Notes: generated by a model not told the origin, from the letters alone. A stretch of 64,000 nt of DNA from Juglans regia (GCF_001411555.2 NC_049903.1:16907234-16971233); one strand, 5' to 3'. Shown: positions 1-10,900, counted from the stretch's first letter. Numbers and translations are program-made.

Positions 1-71
1 NNNNNNNNNNNNNNNNNNNNNNNNNNNNNNNNNNNNNNNNNNNNNNNNNNNNNNNNNNNNNNNNNNNNNNN
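1..71. other. assembly gap
   Basis: Run of N at the left edge; nothing can be said about its content. Confidence 0.99.
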
Positions 72-176
72 TATTAAATATTATCAAAATGGCGTGTCTT
101 TTACTCGCCAATTGTAAAAATAGCTCGTTCAACATGTATGTCCTTCTTAAGTGACATACTACACTAGAACATAATT

Positions 177-290
177 ACTTTTTAGTGACGGTTGGAAAAT
201 TGTAACAGTCTCTAAACCATCACTAAAAAGTATTTTTTGTGACGGTTTCTGGAAACTGTCACTAAAGACAGATGAGATTTTTTTTACGTT
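177..290. repeat. two adjacent short foldbacks with a TTAGTGACGGTT motif
   Basis: ACTTTTTAGTGACGGTT at the left is followed about 35 bases later by its near reverse complement. Directly after it comes a second hairpin, GTGACGGTTTC and GAAACTGTCAC with a 3-base loop. The GTGACGGTT core appears in both stems, so this looks like the remains of a small inverted-repeat element. No target duplication was found. Confidence 0.5.
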
Positions 291-299
291 CCAACATAT

Positions 300-445
300 G
301 GAAAATTTACGTTCGAACGTCACATATATGTTCGAACATTGTGGCTACTTATGTGCAAACGTAAAATGTTTTGGCACCAACGTTCGAACGTAAAATGTTT
401 TGCTCCAACATGCGAACGTTAATTACTAACCTTCGAACGTTGGCA
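300..445. repeat. cluster of degenerate ACGTTCGAACGT palindromes
   Basis: At least five copies of a TTCGAA-centred motif (ACGTTCGAACGT and one-sided variants such as ACGTTCGAAC and TGCGAACGTTAA) occur in about 140 bases, joined by a repeated GTAAAATGTTTTG spacer. This is an imperfect tandem array with a self-complementary unit. No coding potential. Confidence 0.6.
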
Positions 446-580
446 CCAATTTTAGTTAAATATGACTCTAATTTAAAAATTATGTGGTTTATATAGTGCA
501 TAATTTGTAAACAAGTCTATATAATTGGCTTGTATATATTTAGTACAGTGATTTAGAATTAAATATGGAACACGAGTTCT

Positions 581-718
581 CACTACATGAAAAATGACCA
601 TTTGTGATTAATTACACGCGACAAAAATGACTATTTACGATCAAAACAGACTACAAAAAAAAAAGAAGTCATTTTCTCATGAAACAACTAACTATAATTG
701 AGCATTTTTCTTGTAGTG
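581..718. mobile_element. 138-bp MITE with CACTA-type ends
   Basis: The left end reads CACTACATGAAAAATG. The right end is GCATTTTTCTTGTAGTG, whose reverse complement is CACTACAAGAAAAATGC, giving terminal inverted repeats of about 15 bases with one internal difference. CACTACAAGAAA is a frequent end in plant CACTA/Mutator-type non-autonomous elements. Internal sequence has no reading frame. Flanks (TTCT and AACT) do not show a clean target duplication. Confidence 0.6.
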
Positions 719-1062
719 AACTTTGGATTGTCTGGCAGTGCTTTCCACACTCTCATTCTTCAAGTTTTTAGAAAATAAAATAAAAAATTATGTCTACTTT
801 CCACGCTAAGTTCATCATTTCACATAAAAGGAAAATACCTATCAACATGCCATTAGATCAAGCTACACATGGACCACACATGCATTTGTAATGGTGTTTG
901 GACTAGGCCTAGGGCTAGGTACTTGAACCCGACCCACCTACCCATTCCCCACTAGGGGTAGATGGGATTATCCACCCGCATTAGGTGGGTGAATGGGCGA
1001 GTGCATATCCATGCACAAAGGTGAGGGGCGAGTGTCAGGGCTAGGCCTTCGTCCAAAAAAAT

Positions 1063-1092
1063 TTAAAATGAAACGACGTCGTTTCATTTTAA
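1063..1092. repeat. perfect 30-bp palindrome around GACGTC
   Basis: Reading outward from the centre between 1077 and 1078, fifteen bases on each side pair perfectly; the core is AAACGACGTCGTTT. A related but less perfect motif (ATGAAACGA next to CGTTTCAT) occurs at about 28429-28446. The core contains a C-box type GACGTC. Confidence 0.7.
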
Positions 1093-2638
1093 GGTAAATT
1101 AACACCTTCTTGTGTTTGTCTCTCTCTCACAGTGTATATAAGGGAAAAACCCTAGTTGACTCCCCATCTCTTTCTTTCATTCTCTATTATCTCTCAATTC
1201 CCCCTGCTGTCCAAATTTCCTATCTTCTTCATCTCCTCCATCGTTGCTTGCTCTAGCCCAACAGGCTATAGTATATCTCCTCCTTCTCCACTTCTCCTTC
1301 TCAAGGTGGTTCTCTGAGCAAACCTATAGCCATGTCATGGCTAATGGGTATTAAGGAAAGTAATTCAAAGATGGATAGCTTACAAAATCAAGATATTCTT
1401 TGTAATTAGTGTAGGCTAAAATCTTGCATACGTTATTATTCTTTGTAACAGTTAGTATCTTAACTTTAATGACTGTATATTGCCAAAGATAGAACAACTG
1501 CATTGTATATATATTTAGAGGATAAATCAATCAAATGTGTGGGAATATTTCCATTGAAAAACTGCAGTGTCTTATTCTCTATAATGGGTATCTCATGGAG
1601 GTTTGATCTATGTATCTTTTTGTTGAATCTGTGTATTTGAGGTTTGATGTATGGATTTGGTAGATGGATCTATATATTTGGTGAACGGATCTGTGGATTT
1701 GGGGCGTTTGGCGAATTTTAGACAGGACAATAAGGCCATCTGTTCGCTCGATAGCCAGGCAAGGTCGCCCGCTCATGAGGGACGGGGCCAGGTGCTGGAG
1801 GTAGCAAGCCTAGTTTGGACCGTGTGCTTAGTCGTAGCACTAGTAATGGCACGTTGGAGAATTAACTAAACAAAAGATGAACATAGTGGAGCAGAGGGTA
1901 GTAGTTCTTAGGGTGGGGTGGGTGTCGGTTAATTTTGAGTGGAGCATGTGGATCTAGCTTCCAAAGACTACACCAAAATAGTGTTAGAGTAATTAAACCA
2001 GAGAAAATTATAAGCTAGGAGTCAATGAAGAAGGGCAATGGAGGCAGGGAGGAGGAGAAAGCTGAGCATTTAATAGATTCCTTCTATCGAGTTTCTAAGT
2101 GGACGGGTCTATCTGTAAATTAGAGGAGTTGAGAGGAAGAGTGAGTCACCCCAAAACCCAGTTTTCTTGTATTTGATCTTGTAAGGTTATACATGTAGTC
2201 CTTTGTACATCCTCACTGGTTGTGTGTTTCATTCCTAACATTTAGGAAGTTTGTAGTACTTAAAGTTGTTTTTCTAGCTAGAATTTGCACTTTGAAAAGT
2301 TCATTTATTTGTACGTCTGTGTGTATATATACATATATATATATATATTATACACTGTTATCAAAATCTAGAAATGTTGCAGTATTGACATACCTCATTC
2401 ATATTTAATGATAGGATTAACAACAGTTGGGGATGACTAAATTATAGAACATCGATTTAATAACTTCACTATGTATTGATATTAAAGAAAATCAACTACA
2501 AGAGTCGAGACAGACAGAATTCTCCCATGAAGCGAGAGGCCGGAGAGAGAGAGAGAGAGATTATATATGAACTAACATTTCCTAGCTAGCATCATGAGCC
2601 ATGAAATAGGACATGCAATTAATATGGTTTAACTAGCT

Positions 2639-3085
2639 TCATGGGGTCGCTTTTACCTCCCCAGTTGGTTGTTGCGAGCCTGAATTCTTAACCCCGGCCG
2701 GAGATAAAGGAAAAAAAGGAATCGAAGACATGGTTGGAATAAATGGGAAAGTGGGTGTGAGGGGAAATTGAGGGACGAAGTTTGTGGGTAGTACAGGAAA
2801 TGGAAACAAGGGAGCGAAATGAGTGACAGGATCTACAAGAAACATGGATTCCTGCATGGATGGCAGCGGCGGCTGCGTGGGGCTTGAAAGTGGTACCTCC
2901 GGCATGGTTTCAATATTGGAAGGTGGTTCCGGGAAGGTACTGCTTCCAATATCTGTCGTTAATGGCTGTTTTGGGTCGGACAAGCGCCGAGATGCCCAAC
3001 ACAGGTTAATCAAATTGCAAAGCAAAGGACCAAGAAAGAGCAGGTGAAGAAGGTTGGTTGCGGAAGCCATGGATGAGGTTGCCAA
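2639..3085 (-). CDS. small secreted proline-rich protein, function unknown
   Basis: Single-exon frame of 148 residues. It starts with a hydrophobic stretch after MATSSMASATN (LLHLLFLGPLLCNLINLCWA, about residues 12-31), which looks like a signal peptide. A second in-frame start at residue 6 (MASATN) would also keep it. The mature part is rich in Pro, Phe, Ser and Thr, with P-F-P, T-P-T-F-P and F-F-P-L-S-P patterns between residues 85 and 130, suggesting an apoplastic or wall-associated protein, possibly hydroxyprolinated. There are no cysteines in the mature part and no catalytic motif. A TATA-like box lies about 75 bases upstream of the start on the same strand, supporting this orientation. 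An overlapping plus-strand frame (2823-3047) is regarded as a shadow. I do not recognise a named family. Confidence 0.72.
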   Translation of the reverse strand: MATSSMASATNLLHLLFLGPLLCNLINLCWASRRLSDPKQPLTTDIGSSTFPEPPSNIETMPEVPLSSPTQPPLPSMQESMFLVDPVTHFAPLFPFPVLPTNFVPQFPLTPTFPFIPTMSSIPFFPLSPAGVKNSGSQQPTGEVKATP

Positions 3086-3156
3086 AGAAACAGAGAGTTT
3101 GAAGAAGAAGGGTGATGAGATATGGACGAATGACTAGCGTTGATATAGTAAATGGG

Positions 3157-3165
3157 CCTTTATAG
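3157..3165 (-). promoter_or_regulatory. putative TATA box of the 2639-3085 gene
   Basis: On the minus strand the sequence reads CTATAAAGG, 72 bases before the ATG at 3085, immediately followed by a CCCATT (site-II-like, GGGCC on the other strand) block. The spacing fits a short plant 5' leader. Confidence 0.5.
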
Positions 3166-3680
3166 GGTATTTAAGGAAAGAGAATGCCACTAATTAAGGT
3201 AGTGTAGTTTCGATCCATCTATGTTGGTTGGAGTTCAAGGTTTTCATGACAACTCTACTCTAAACCTAATCCTTGAACCATGCACATAAATCCACCTTTG
3301 ACTACTCTGCAGTTTGCATGCCAGTCACCAAGGGATTATCCCAGGAGTTCGTACAATGTCTTGAAAAAGAATAACTTATGACTTTTTTTATAATTTAATT
3401 AAAAATGATATTTATCGTTCTTGTTTAAAAAATAATAAATTTTGAGATTTATATAAAAAATTATTTTTTTAATAATAGACTCTATTTTTTTTCTAAAATA
3501 AATATGTACATTGTATCGGATCACATTACTCATATTTAATAGATGATAATTATTTAAAATTAAAATTAATTTTAATAAAGTAATATAATTATATTAGTTA
3601 GTTGTTCAATTAATTGAAGTACCACATGGGTGGTCGTGTAAAGGGTAAAATTAAACTTACATCCAATAAGATGTGCTAGG

Positions 3681-3989
3681 TAGTTAACTTCAATTGTTTT
3701 AGTGATAATTTAAATCTAAAGCTCATTGGGGATGTTTGAATTCAAAAATACTCTCAACTCATCTCATCTCATCTCAACATTACAATTTTTCAAACTTTTA
3801 AATAAAATATAATAAATAATTCAACTTTTTCAAATTTCAAAACAAAAATTATATTAGAAAATTATATTTAAACAATATTTTATTTAATATTTCATCTCAT
3901 CTCCTCTAAACTCAACTCACTATCTAAACTTTCCACAGTTGGCTTAACTATTTTAATCTAATTATCACTAAAACAATTGAAGTTAACTA
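3681..3989. mobile_element. foldback element with perfect 30-bp inverted repeats, host of a nested MITE
   Basis: Bases 3681-3710 are the exact reverse complement of 3960-3989 (outer end TAGTTAACTTCAATTG). The interval between the arms is almost entirely filled by a copy of the GTTTG-type MITE (about 3722-3943), so the outer element was probably only about 90 bp before that insertion. GATGTGCTAGGTA occurs just outside both arms (3670-3682 and about 4003-4015), the latter continuing into CAGTCC. Confidence 0.75.
3722..3943 (-). mobile_element. GTTTG-type AT-rich MITE, copy 1
   Basis: Minus-oriented member of the dispersed family described at 7180-7368. It has the CTCATCTCATCTCATCTC run near one end, the AAATTTGAAAAAGTTG-like core and a TCTAAAC end. 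It sits inside the 3681-3989 foldback. Confidence 0.65.
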
Positions 3990-4166
3990 CATAAAAAATA
4001 GAGATGTGCTAGGTACAGTCCGCATAAGGAGTCCCCCGCATACGCTATTGCTTGTCGTTTGTCCATATCAGCATAGTTGAAAGACCAAATTGACCTCCCT
4101 CCTCCCAAAATGACATGCTAGCCTTTCACAAAGAGAACTACAAAATTCAAAATCTCGAAATCGTGT

Positions 4167-4424
4167 TGCCGCTATCCAGCCCACACAACCTAGATTTTTT
4201 TGTCTCTTCCACCACTGGCGTCATGCTCATCTCCTCCACCATCGGCGTTGTGCTCAACTCCACCACTATCAGCCGATAACATCGACCCAAAGCAAACGAG
4301 AAAATTTTTTTGCCGTTATCAACCCCGCACGACCCAGTTCTTTTTTGTCTCCTCCACCATGGGCGTCGTACTTAACTCCTCCACCATCATCAGCCAGTAA
4401 ACTCGACCCAAATCAAATGAGAAA
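4167..4424 (+). repeat. imperfect tandem duplication, unit about 130-145 bp
   Basis: The block from TGCCGCTATCCAGCC (4167) through the GACCCAAAGCAAACGAG stretch is repeated from TGCCGTTATCAACCC (4312) with many substitutions. Short frames here (4200-4400, 4345-4632) encode Pro/Ser-rich translations of the repeat and a CACGACACACCGCGACG microsatellite at about 4487-4530, so I do not call them genes. Confidence 0.55.
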
Positions 4425-4541
4425 AATCGAGACCTCTGCCACCCCCAATAAGAGACCTCTGCACCACTCTAGATCACCTCCTCCACCACGACACACCGCA
4501 ACGCACCACGACACACCGCGACGCACCACGACGCTTGTCCT

Positions 4542-5420
4542 AATGAGCACAACTCAAATGAGTGATAGCTTGAATGCATTTTTTTATGGTTTTGTGCATT
4601 CAGGGACCTCGTTAAAAGAGTTTGTTGATTAGTTTGCCAATGCACTGAGGAAAAGCAGAGAGAATGAGATGGCAGTAGACTTTCACTCATTCAACTGTAC
4701 AATCCCATGTATAACCCATTTAGCTGTGGAGAAGCAATTTTAAGAATTGTATACTAATTCTATATTTAAGGAGGTATAGTCCGAAGTAATGAGGATTATC
4801 TATGCTCATTGTATTCTCATCAAGACGAAAGGGACAATTTCGACATATCAAGTTAATGATCAGTTGTAAGTTGAAGGGTCCATTAAAAGAGTTACATACC
4901 AGGCATAATTTAATGACGATGAGTGTGAGGCGAAGTGCATGTGTGGACTATTTCAGATGAGAGGCATTTTATGTAAGCACATTATTGTTATTTTCTCAGT
5001 AAAGGATGTTCGATCGGTGCCTTCAAAATACATTATGGACAGATGATGGAAGGATATTATTAAGCGTAGGTATGCTTTCATTCGAAACAGTTATGATGAT
5101 TTAAGTAGTAAACCAATTGCTAGAAGGTATACTAATTTGATTAAGTTATGCTACGAAGTCGCCATAAATGCAGCTGAAAGTGATTATGATTCAATGGATA
5201 TGACACAAAAGTTGTTGGCTATGAATTTGAGTTATACAAAAACCAAGGCGCAGCCTGTACTTGTGAATACTAGTATTGAGGTCAATGATGTTGAAATAGG
5301 AAGTTCGAAAAAAGTGTTCAAACCTCGCATTAGGTAAAAGAAGGCCTCCATCGAAGAGGATGGCACTTAGAATAGAGAAGATTATGAGAAAGTCACAAAC
5401 TAAACGTAAACAGTCTGGTG
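4542..5420 (+). pseudogene. FAR1-related (FRS/FHY3-like, MULE-derived) pseudogene fragment
   Basis: Plus-strand translation, with frame interruptions, gives the C-terminal half of a FAR1-related protein. In order it has MSTTQMSDSLNAFF (the TQRSESMNAFF block), FVHSGTSLKEFVD, DFHSFNCTIPC, a SWIM zinc finger (CEAKCMCGLFQMRGILCKH, about 4928-4987), KYIMDR..KDI and a C-terminal KRMALRIEKIMRK block. Several in-frame stops (for example after KEFVD, after EKQF and in the MDR-WKD region) show it is dead. FRS proteins are domesticated Mutator-like transposases that act as transcription factors in light signalling. The copy lacks the N-terminal FAR1 zinc finger and the DDE domain, so it is a truncated gene or a MULE remnant; I cannot tell which. 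Confidence 0.8.
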
Positions 5421-5539
5421 CCAATAAAAAAAGGAAAAATGTATTTAATTTGTATGTCATACTTATGCAAAGTTGTATGTTGAAATCTATTTAATTTAAT
5501 TATGTATGGTTCAAATGTAGATAAGTCAACTTCCGGATG

Positions 5540-6550
5540 AGGTCTAGAGTGGTGCTCCATCAACAGATGGCGTTGTAGTAACACTGGATGAGGTCTTGAA
5601 CACAAGTGCCATTGTAGAAGCAACAAATGAGATCTTGAACAGAATCTCTGTTGCATCAGCAACAACAGATGAGGTCTAACTTCCTAGTGCACAGCAAAGT
5701 ATCCTTACACAGGTATGCAATAGTTCATGTATATAAATTTGTTTACTAAAGTATGACAATTTTTAAGTGATTTTTAAGTCTATTTTATTTCACCCGGTTA
5801 TAGATGGATCTTCAACATGGTTAGTTTTAGTCGATGTATTGGAAGTTGGCAGTATGGTTATGCTTGGCTTTGGAACCTGGTTGTTTTTGGTCACTGTTGG
5901 CATTTGGGGAGCTGGTTGCTTATGACATTGTTCATTTGGAATGTAGCTATTGCTGGTCGTTGTTGGCATTTTTGTGGTCGGCCTTCGTGGTTGTTGTTTG
6001 TATTTGTGGTCATTGTTTGTATTTGACATTTTTGTGGTCGTCATTTTGTGGTTGTTGTTTGTATTTAGCATTTTTTTTTTATCTAGAATGCAAATTTATT
6101 TATTTTTAGAACAACCCTGGCTTTTCTGGAGCCTGGTTCTTAAAGTTAGTCTGGTTATTAGGTGGCTGGAAGTGTTCGATATATATTTTAGTTGCCGCAT
6201 ATTAAAAATTTTAACTTACTATTACAGCAACAAGTTTGCTGGAAAATACATTATATTGAAGGGATCATAAGTCTGGTATAGATGAAAACATAAACTGCAT
6301 AGTACAACTTCGACAAGACTTCATATTAATGCAGAAGATTTATAGGTCACCAGTATGGCTACACTAGAACACTAACAAACTTAATAAGATACAAAAAGTC
6401 TCTAACACAAACTTAATCTTCCATTGATCTTGATAGTAGCAAACAATATCAGATTAGAATTAAAAATCCCCAGTACACGCAAAGTAGCATGCGTGCATGA
6501 CTAATATCTTTAACTTGACTTTGAATCTCTTCCCTTGCATGTTGCATGTT
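5540..6550. other. low-complexity and unassigned sequence
   Basis: From about 5810 to 6080 a degenerate GT-rich repeat (units like TTTGTGGTCGTCATTTTGTGG and GTTGTTTGTATTT) opens frames on both strands; these encode V/F/C-rich or N/T/K-rich low-complexity chains and are not called. From 6110 to 6550 I see no gene or clear element. Possible tail sequence of the FRS pseudogene occupies 5540-5680. Confidence 0.5.
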
Positions 6551-6842
6551 GACTAATATCCATCCAAGATTGAGAAAGAATAGGCAAGGGTTGTAGTAAC
6601 CCTATTGGCAGTAATGTTTCAGTTTTATTCACTTGGCACAGTTCACACTCTTTAACCAGCTTTTTGATGTCCCGTTTCATGCCCACCCAGAAAAAATCAT
6701 TCTTAGCTCTGTGACAGGTTTTTAAGTACCCCCTACGTGGTCTGCTTGAGGGTCACTATGGATGTACTGTAAGACCTTGTCCTTAAAGGGTGAATCTGTC
6801 ACTATCATTAGTCTTCCTTTCTTTAGGATTAGGTTGTTAAAG

Positions 6843-7939
6843 ATGATAGAAGCCGGAGTTGGGTTGGTTCAAATTAAACACGGATGATAGTAGCTTGGAG
6901 AATTTGGGAGAGTTGGGTGTTGGGGGCTGTTTCGAAATCATGAGGGAAATTTGGTTTGCTTATTCTGAATATATTGGTTTTGGTTCAAATAATAAAGCTA
7001 AGTTGTTGGGGGTTCTATTTGGATTGCGCAGATGCATGGCCATGGACTTGGTGAATATTATTGTTAAATTAGACTCGTCATTGGTTGTGAATTGGTTGAA
7101 GAAAGGCATATGTCAGGTTTAGTACCTGGAGGATTTTTGGGAAGAGATAATCTTACTCATCCAAGGCCTTAATATTCAGGTTGTGTTTGGATGTTGAGTT
7201 GAGTTGAGTTGAGATGATAAAATATTGTTAAAATATTATTTTTTAATATTATTATTATTTTAGAATTTGAAAAAATTGAATTATTTATTATATTTTATAT
7301 TGAGATTTGAAAAAATTGTAATGATGAATTGAGATGAGTTGAGATTAGTTTGAGATCCAAACGAAGCCTCAGTTTAAACACGTGTTTAGAGAGGGAAATA
7401 ATGTTGCGGACTGGCTTGCTAAAGATGGTAGTATTGGGATTAAGCAGGAGTATACGTCAGCTAACATCCTAAAGGAGCTCAAAGGGATTTTATGCTTAGA
7501 TAAATGTGGTTTGCCGTGCTTAAGAAAGACGTAATTTATGGTCATCTAGTTTGGAGGCCATTATGTAAAAGGTATGTCTCGTTTACGATTAATTTTGTTT
7601 CTTTATGTTGGTGCAAGCATAGTTTTCATTTGCTTTTTATGTTTACGTTTACATTTTACGCTGCTTTTTACGCTTATGTTGGTTTTTACGTTTACGTTGG
7701 TGCAGACGAAGTTTTCTTTTGGACTTGAGCATTTCATTGTATAGATCTCGTCATTAAGTGTCCTAGTAATTTTATGTTGAGTTTTGGTTGTCAAAGTTTT
7801 GGTCATTGACTCATGGGATGGGCATATATGTAAATCATGTGGGTCTTGGATGTTGCCACGGTTTTCCTCCGCCAGAAGTGAGTTTTTTTTCTAATAAAAG
7901 TGGGTCGGGATCACTCCTGGACATGTGACCTCGTCTCTT

Positions 7940-7970
<31 letters not shown>
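6843..7970 (+). mobile_element. 5'-truncated LINE (RNase H end) with poly(A) and 11-bp target duplication
   Basis: The body starts inside an RNase H-like domain (GWFKLNTDDSS, FGSNNKAKLLGVLFGL, VKLDSSLVVNWL, then FKHVFREGNNVADWLAKDG after the MITE) and ends in a run of 27 A at 7944-7970. GGTTGTTAAAG occurs on both sides (6832-6842 and 7971-7981), an exact target-site duplication. The usual RNase H catalytic Glu is Lys here (N-K-A-K-L-L) and an in-frame stop follows KKGICQV, so it is inactive. The target is the integrase linker of the surrounding gypsy element, whose reading frame is restored if the insert is ignored. Confidence 0.88.
7180..7368 (+). mobile_element. GTTTG-type AT-rich MITE, copy 2 (reference copy)
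   Basis: 189-bp element starting GTTGTGTTTGGATGTTGAG and ending ATCCAAACGAAGCC, with short imperfect terminal inverted repeats (GTTTGGAT and ATCCAAAC) and a GAGTTGAGTTGAG run near the left end. The 4-base TCAG stands on both sides. It interrupts the RNase H reading frame of the LINE between NIQ and FKH; removing it with one TCAG restores the frame, which fixes both borders. Confidence 0.85.
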
Positions 7971-7972
<2 letters not shown>

Positions 7973-10900
7973 TTGTTAAAGGTGGTATACCCTTTAGAAA
8001 CTTCTTGAGAATTTTGGAACTTGGACAACAGTTGTTGGGCCTCTACAGAAGTAGTGTAATTGTGCTTGAGCTCATTAACCCAATATGGTGGGGGAAAGGA
8101 TATCATAGAGATGGTTGCTTTAGTTATTTCTTCCTTTCTAGATAATGCATCGGCCACCTTGTTTTATTTGTCTTTCTTATAGGCTATAGAGAAATTGTAC
8201 CCTATGAGTTTAGCTATCAATATTTTTTTTTTGCTTCCGTGTCAATCTTTTGTTCTAGCAAGAACTAAGTGTCTGCTGGTCAGTCTTTACCATGAGATCC
8301 TGCCCTAACAAATAAGGTCTCCACCTTTGGACAGCTATCACCAAGGCCAAAAACTATTTTTCATAAGTGGAAATGAGTCATTCCTTCCCTTTCAAAGCTT
8401 TGCTTAGATAAACTATGGGCTGACTTTGCTACATTAGGACTGCCCCACGCATGTGTCCTTGCGTCACATTCAATAGTGAATGAAAGAGAGAAATCATGTA
8501 ACTTAACTGATGGATTGGTGACTGCCCTTTTAAGTGCTTGAAAAGCCATTATTGCTACCTCATTTTACTGAAAATAATTTTTCTTCAATAATGCGGTCAA
8601 GGGAGCTGCTATCAATCCATAATTACGTATAAATTTCCTATAATAGTATGTAAGGTCTAGGAAACCTCTCAAAGCCTTTATGTTAGAAGGTAATGGCCAG
8701 TCCAACATGTCATTCAGTTTAGTTTTATCTGCCTGGACACCTTCAACAGATATAACATGTCCCAAGTAATCCACCTGTCTTACCCGAAACCTACATTTAC
8801 TCATTTTAGCATACAACATGTGATGCTGCAACACTTGTAAAATTTGCTAGAGGTGAGATAAGTGTTCTTCCCAATTACGGTTGTAGACAAGTATATCATC
8901 AAAAAATAAAAGGACAAATCTCCTTAAAAATTGCCTAAACACGTCATTCATAAGTCCTTGGAATGTGGAAGGGTTATTGTTAGGCTAAAGGGCATTACTA
9001 GAAATTCGTAATGCCCTTCATGGATACAAAAAGCTATTTTGGCAATATATTAAGGCACGATTCGGATTTGGTGGTATCCGGAGCCAAGTCTAACTTTGAG
9101 AACATCTCAGCCCCTTGTAATTCATCAAGTAACTTGTCGATTATATGGATGGAGAATTTGTCTTTAATTGTCTCCTTATTAAGGGCCCTATAATCAACAT
9201 AAAGGTGCCAACCTCCATCTGCCTTTCTTACCAGCTACACTAAGGCTGAAAAAGGGCTAGAGTTGGGTCTAATAACCATTGGATTCAACAACTCCCTCAC
9301 TATTTTCTCAATCTCAATTTTTTTATAAAAGGGGTATCTATATGGTCTAGTAGAGATTGGAGAGGTTCCTTCTTTTAAAACAATTTTGTGGTCATGATTC
9401 CTAAAGGGTGGCAAACCCTTAGGTTCATAAAAAAACACCCTTAAATGAATTCAATAATTCCTGAATATGCTGCTGGGGAATGTCCAGTGAATCCCATTGA
9501 TGTACCACCTCCACTTGGAGGAAGAGTCTCCTCCCCTTGCTTACAGATGTTAACACATATTTATCGGCCCCTTCAAAGGACAAGTCCTTGAGACTTAGAC
9601 CCTTTAAAGCAACATGTTTCCCCCTTGCTTAAACTCCACGAGAAATTTATTAAAATCTCATACAATTGGGCATAAAGTTTAAAGTCATTGTACACCCAGC
9701 ACAACATCACAAACACCAAGTGTTAGGATAAAAAATGAAGTAGAGAATTGGTTACCTTGGATGCGCAAGGGTACTTGTCTACAACAACCTCCACTTTTTA
9801 TGATCTATCTATTAGCTATCTTGACATCCAATTTGCTGGAGGGGTCAACTGGAAGTCGATACTTAGTGCTATCAAAGGGTCAAGAAAATTATGAATGCTG
9901 ACTGAGTCCACCAGAATTACCACAAGCTAACCCTTAATCTGTCCCAATAAGTGCATTGTATTTGGTTTAGGAGTACCCAACATTGCATTGATAGAACTTT
10001 CAGGGCGTTCATGATTTTCTTCAGGTTCAGCAGAATCATAAAAGACTTATTCATAATTTTCCTCTAACTATTCTTCTCCTTGCAACAAGTAAGCTTTGGA
10101 AAATTTGCAAACATGGGTTGGGTTTTACTTCTCATTACAGTGGTAACACAACCCATTCTTTCTTTTTCCATCCATTTGTAATGATGTGACTTTCTTATGT
10201 GGTCCAAATGATTTAGTCCCTTTGATAGAACTTTCCGCTGGTGTTACTGAATTGTTTTGTTGTGTACTCATGGTCGACATGCCCCTATCTCCAAATGGTT
10301 TGAAGGTCTTCCTAGTACTCAACAAGTACTCTTCCTTGATCTTTGCAAGGTCGAAGGCCGGATTTAGGTTAACGGGGTTGAACATGCGTTGGAAGGTGAA
10401 TTTCATCCTTCAATCCGCTGATAAAGCGACTTAACTTGTGATGCTCGGAGAGTCCCCATAGCTTGTTTGATAGAGATTCAAACTGGGCCTTGTAGCAAGA
10501 CACCATTGAGGTTTGTTTCAGCCTAGTGAGAGTCTCTATAGGATCATCATAAGTTGTGGGGCCAAAACGAACTTGAAGGGCCCTGATGAAAGTCTCCCAT
10601 TTGTTGAAGAGTCCACTGCATCCTGGTACCACACAATAGCTTCTCCATTCATTTGGTAAGATGCCATGAGCAGGTGTCATGGAGGAGAGGTCTGGTGTAC
10701 TTGAAATATTGGTGTGCTTTGAAAATCCATGCTGTTGCATTTTCTCCATCAAAGTGAGAAAACTCCAGGCGGATTCCTGAGTATTAGGTCTTCTTGTATC
10801 ATGAGCTTCCCAATCTAGATCTCTGTTAGCAATATGGTTCTGACTGCCTACTAGTGTACATAGCATATCAAACATTTGGTTCATTCTTTTCCTAATCTCT

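Larger units (their letters stand above)
72..2638. other. intergenic DNA with small repeats, no supported gene
   Basis: AT-rich intergenic sequence with short foldbacks and a MITE, listed separately. A segment at 900-1050 is unusually rich in CCCGACCCACC- and GGGTGGGTG-type blocks and resembles the subterminal regions of plant hAT elements. From 1130 to 1300 there is a TATATAAG motif followed by a pyrimidine-rich stretch that could be a promoter and leader, but no credible reading frame follows. Open frames at 1579-1869 overlap on both strands, have no recognisable domain and are not called. An (AT)n tract lies near 2330-2350 and a (GA)n tract near 2544-2560. Confidence 0.6.

Noticed and set aside
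300..445. Regularly spaced repeats considered as a CRISPR-like array
   Set aside because: Units and spacers are irregular, spacers repeat, and the sequence is a plant genome.
4200..4632. Pro/Ser-rich frames that might suggest an extensin-like gene
   Set aside because: They lie on an imperfect tandem duplication and a CACGACACACCG microsatellite, with no signal peptide.
5790..6110. Several 69-106-residue frames on both strands
   Set aside because: All are translations of a GT-rich low-complexity repeat.
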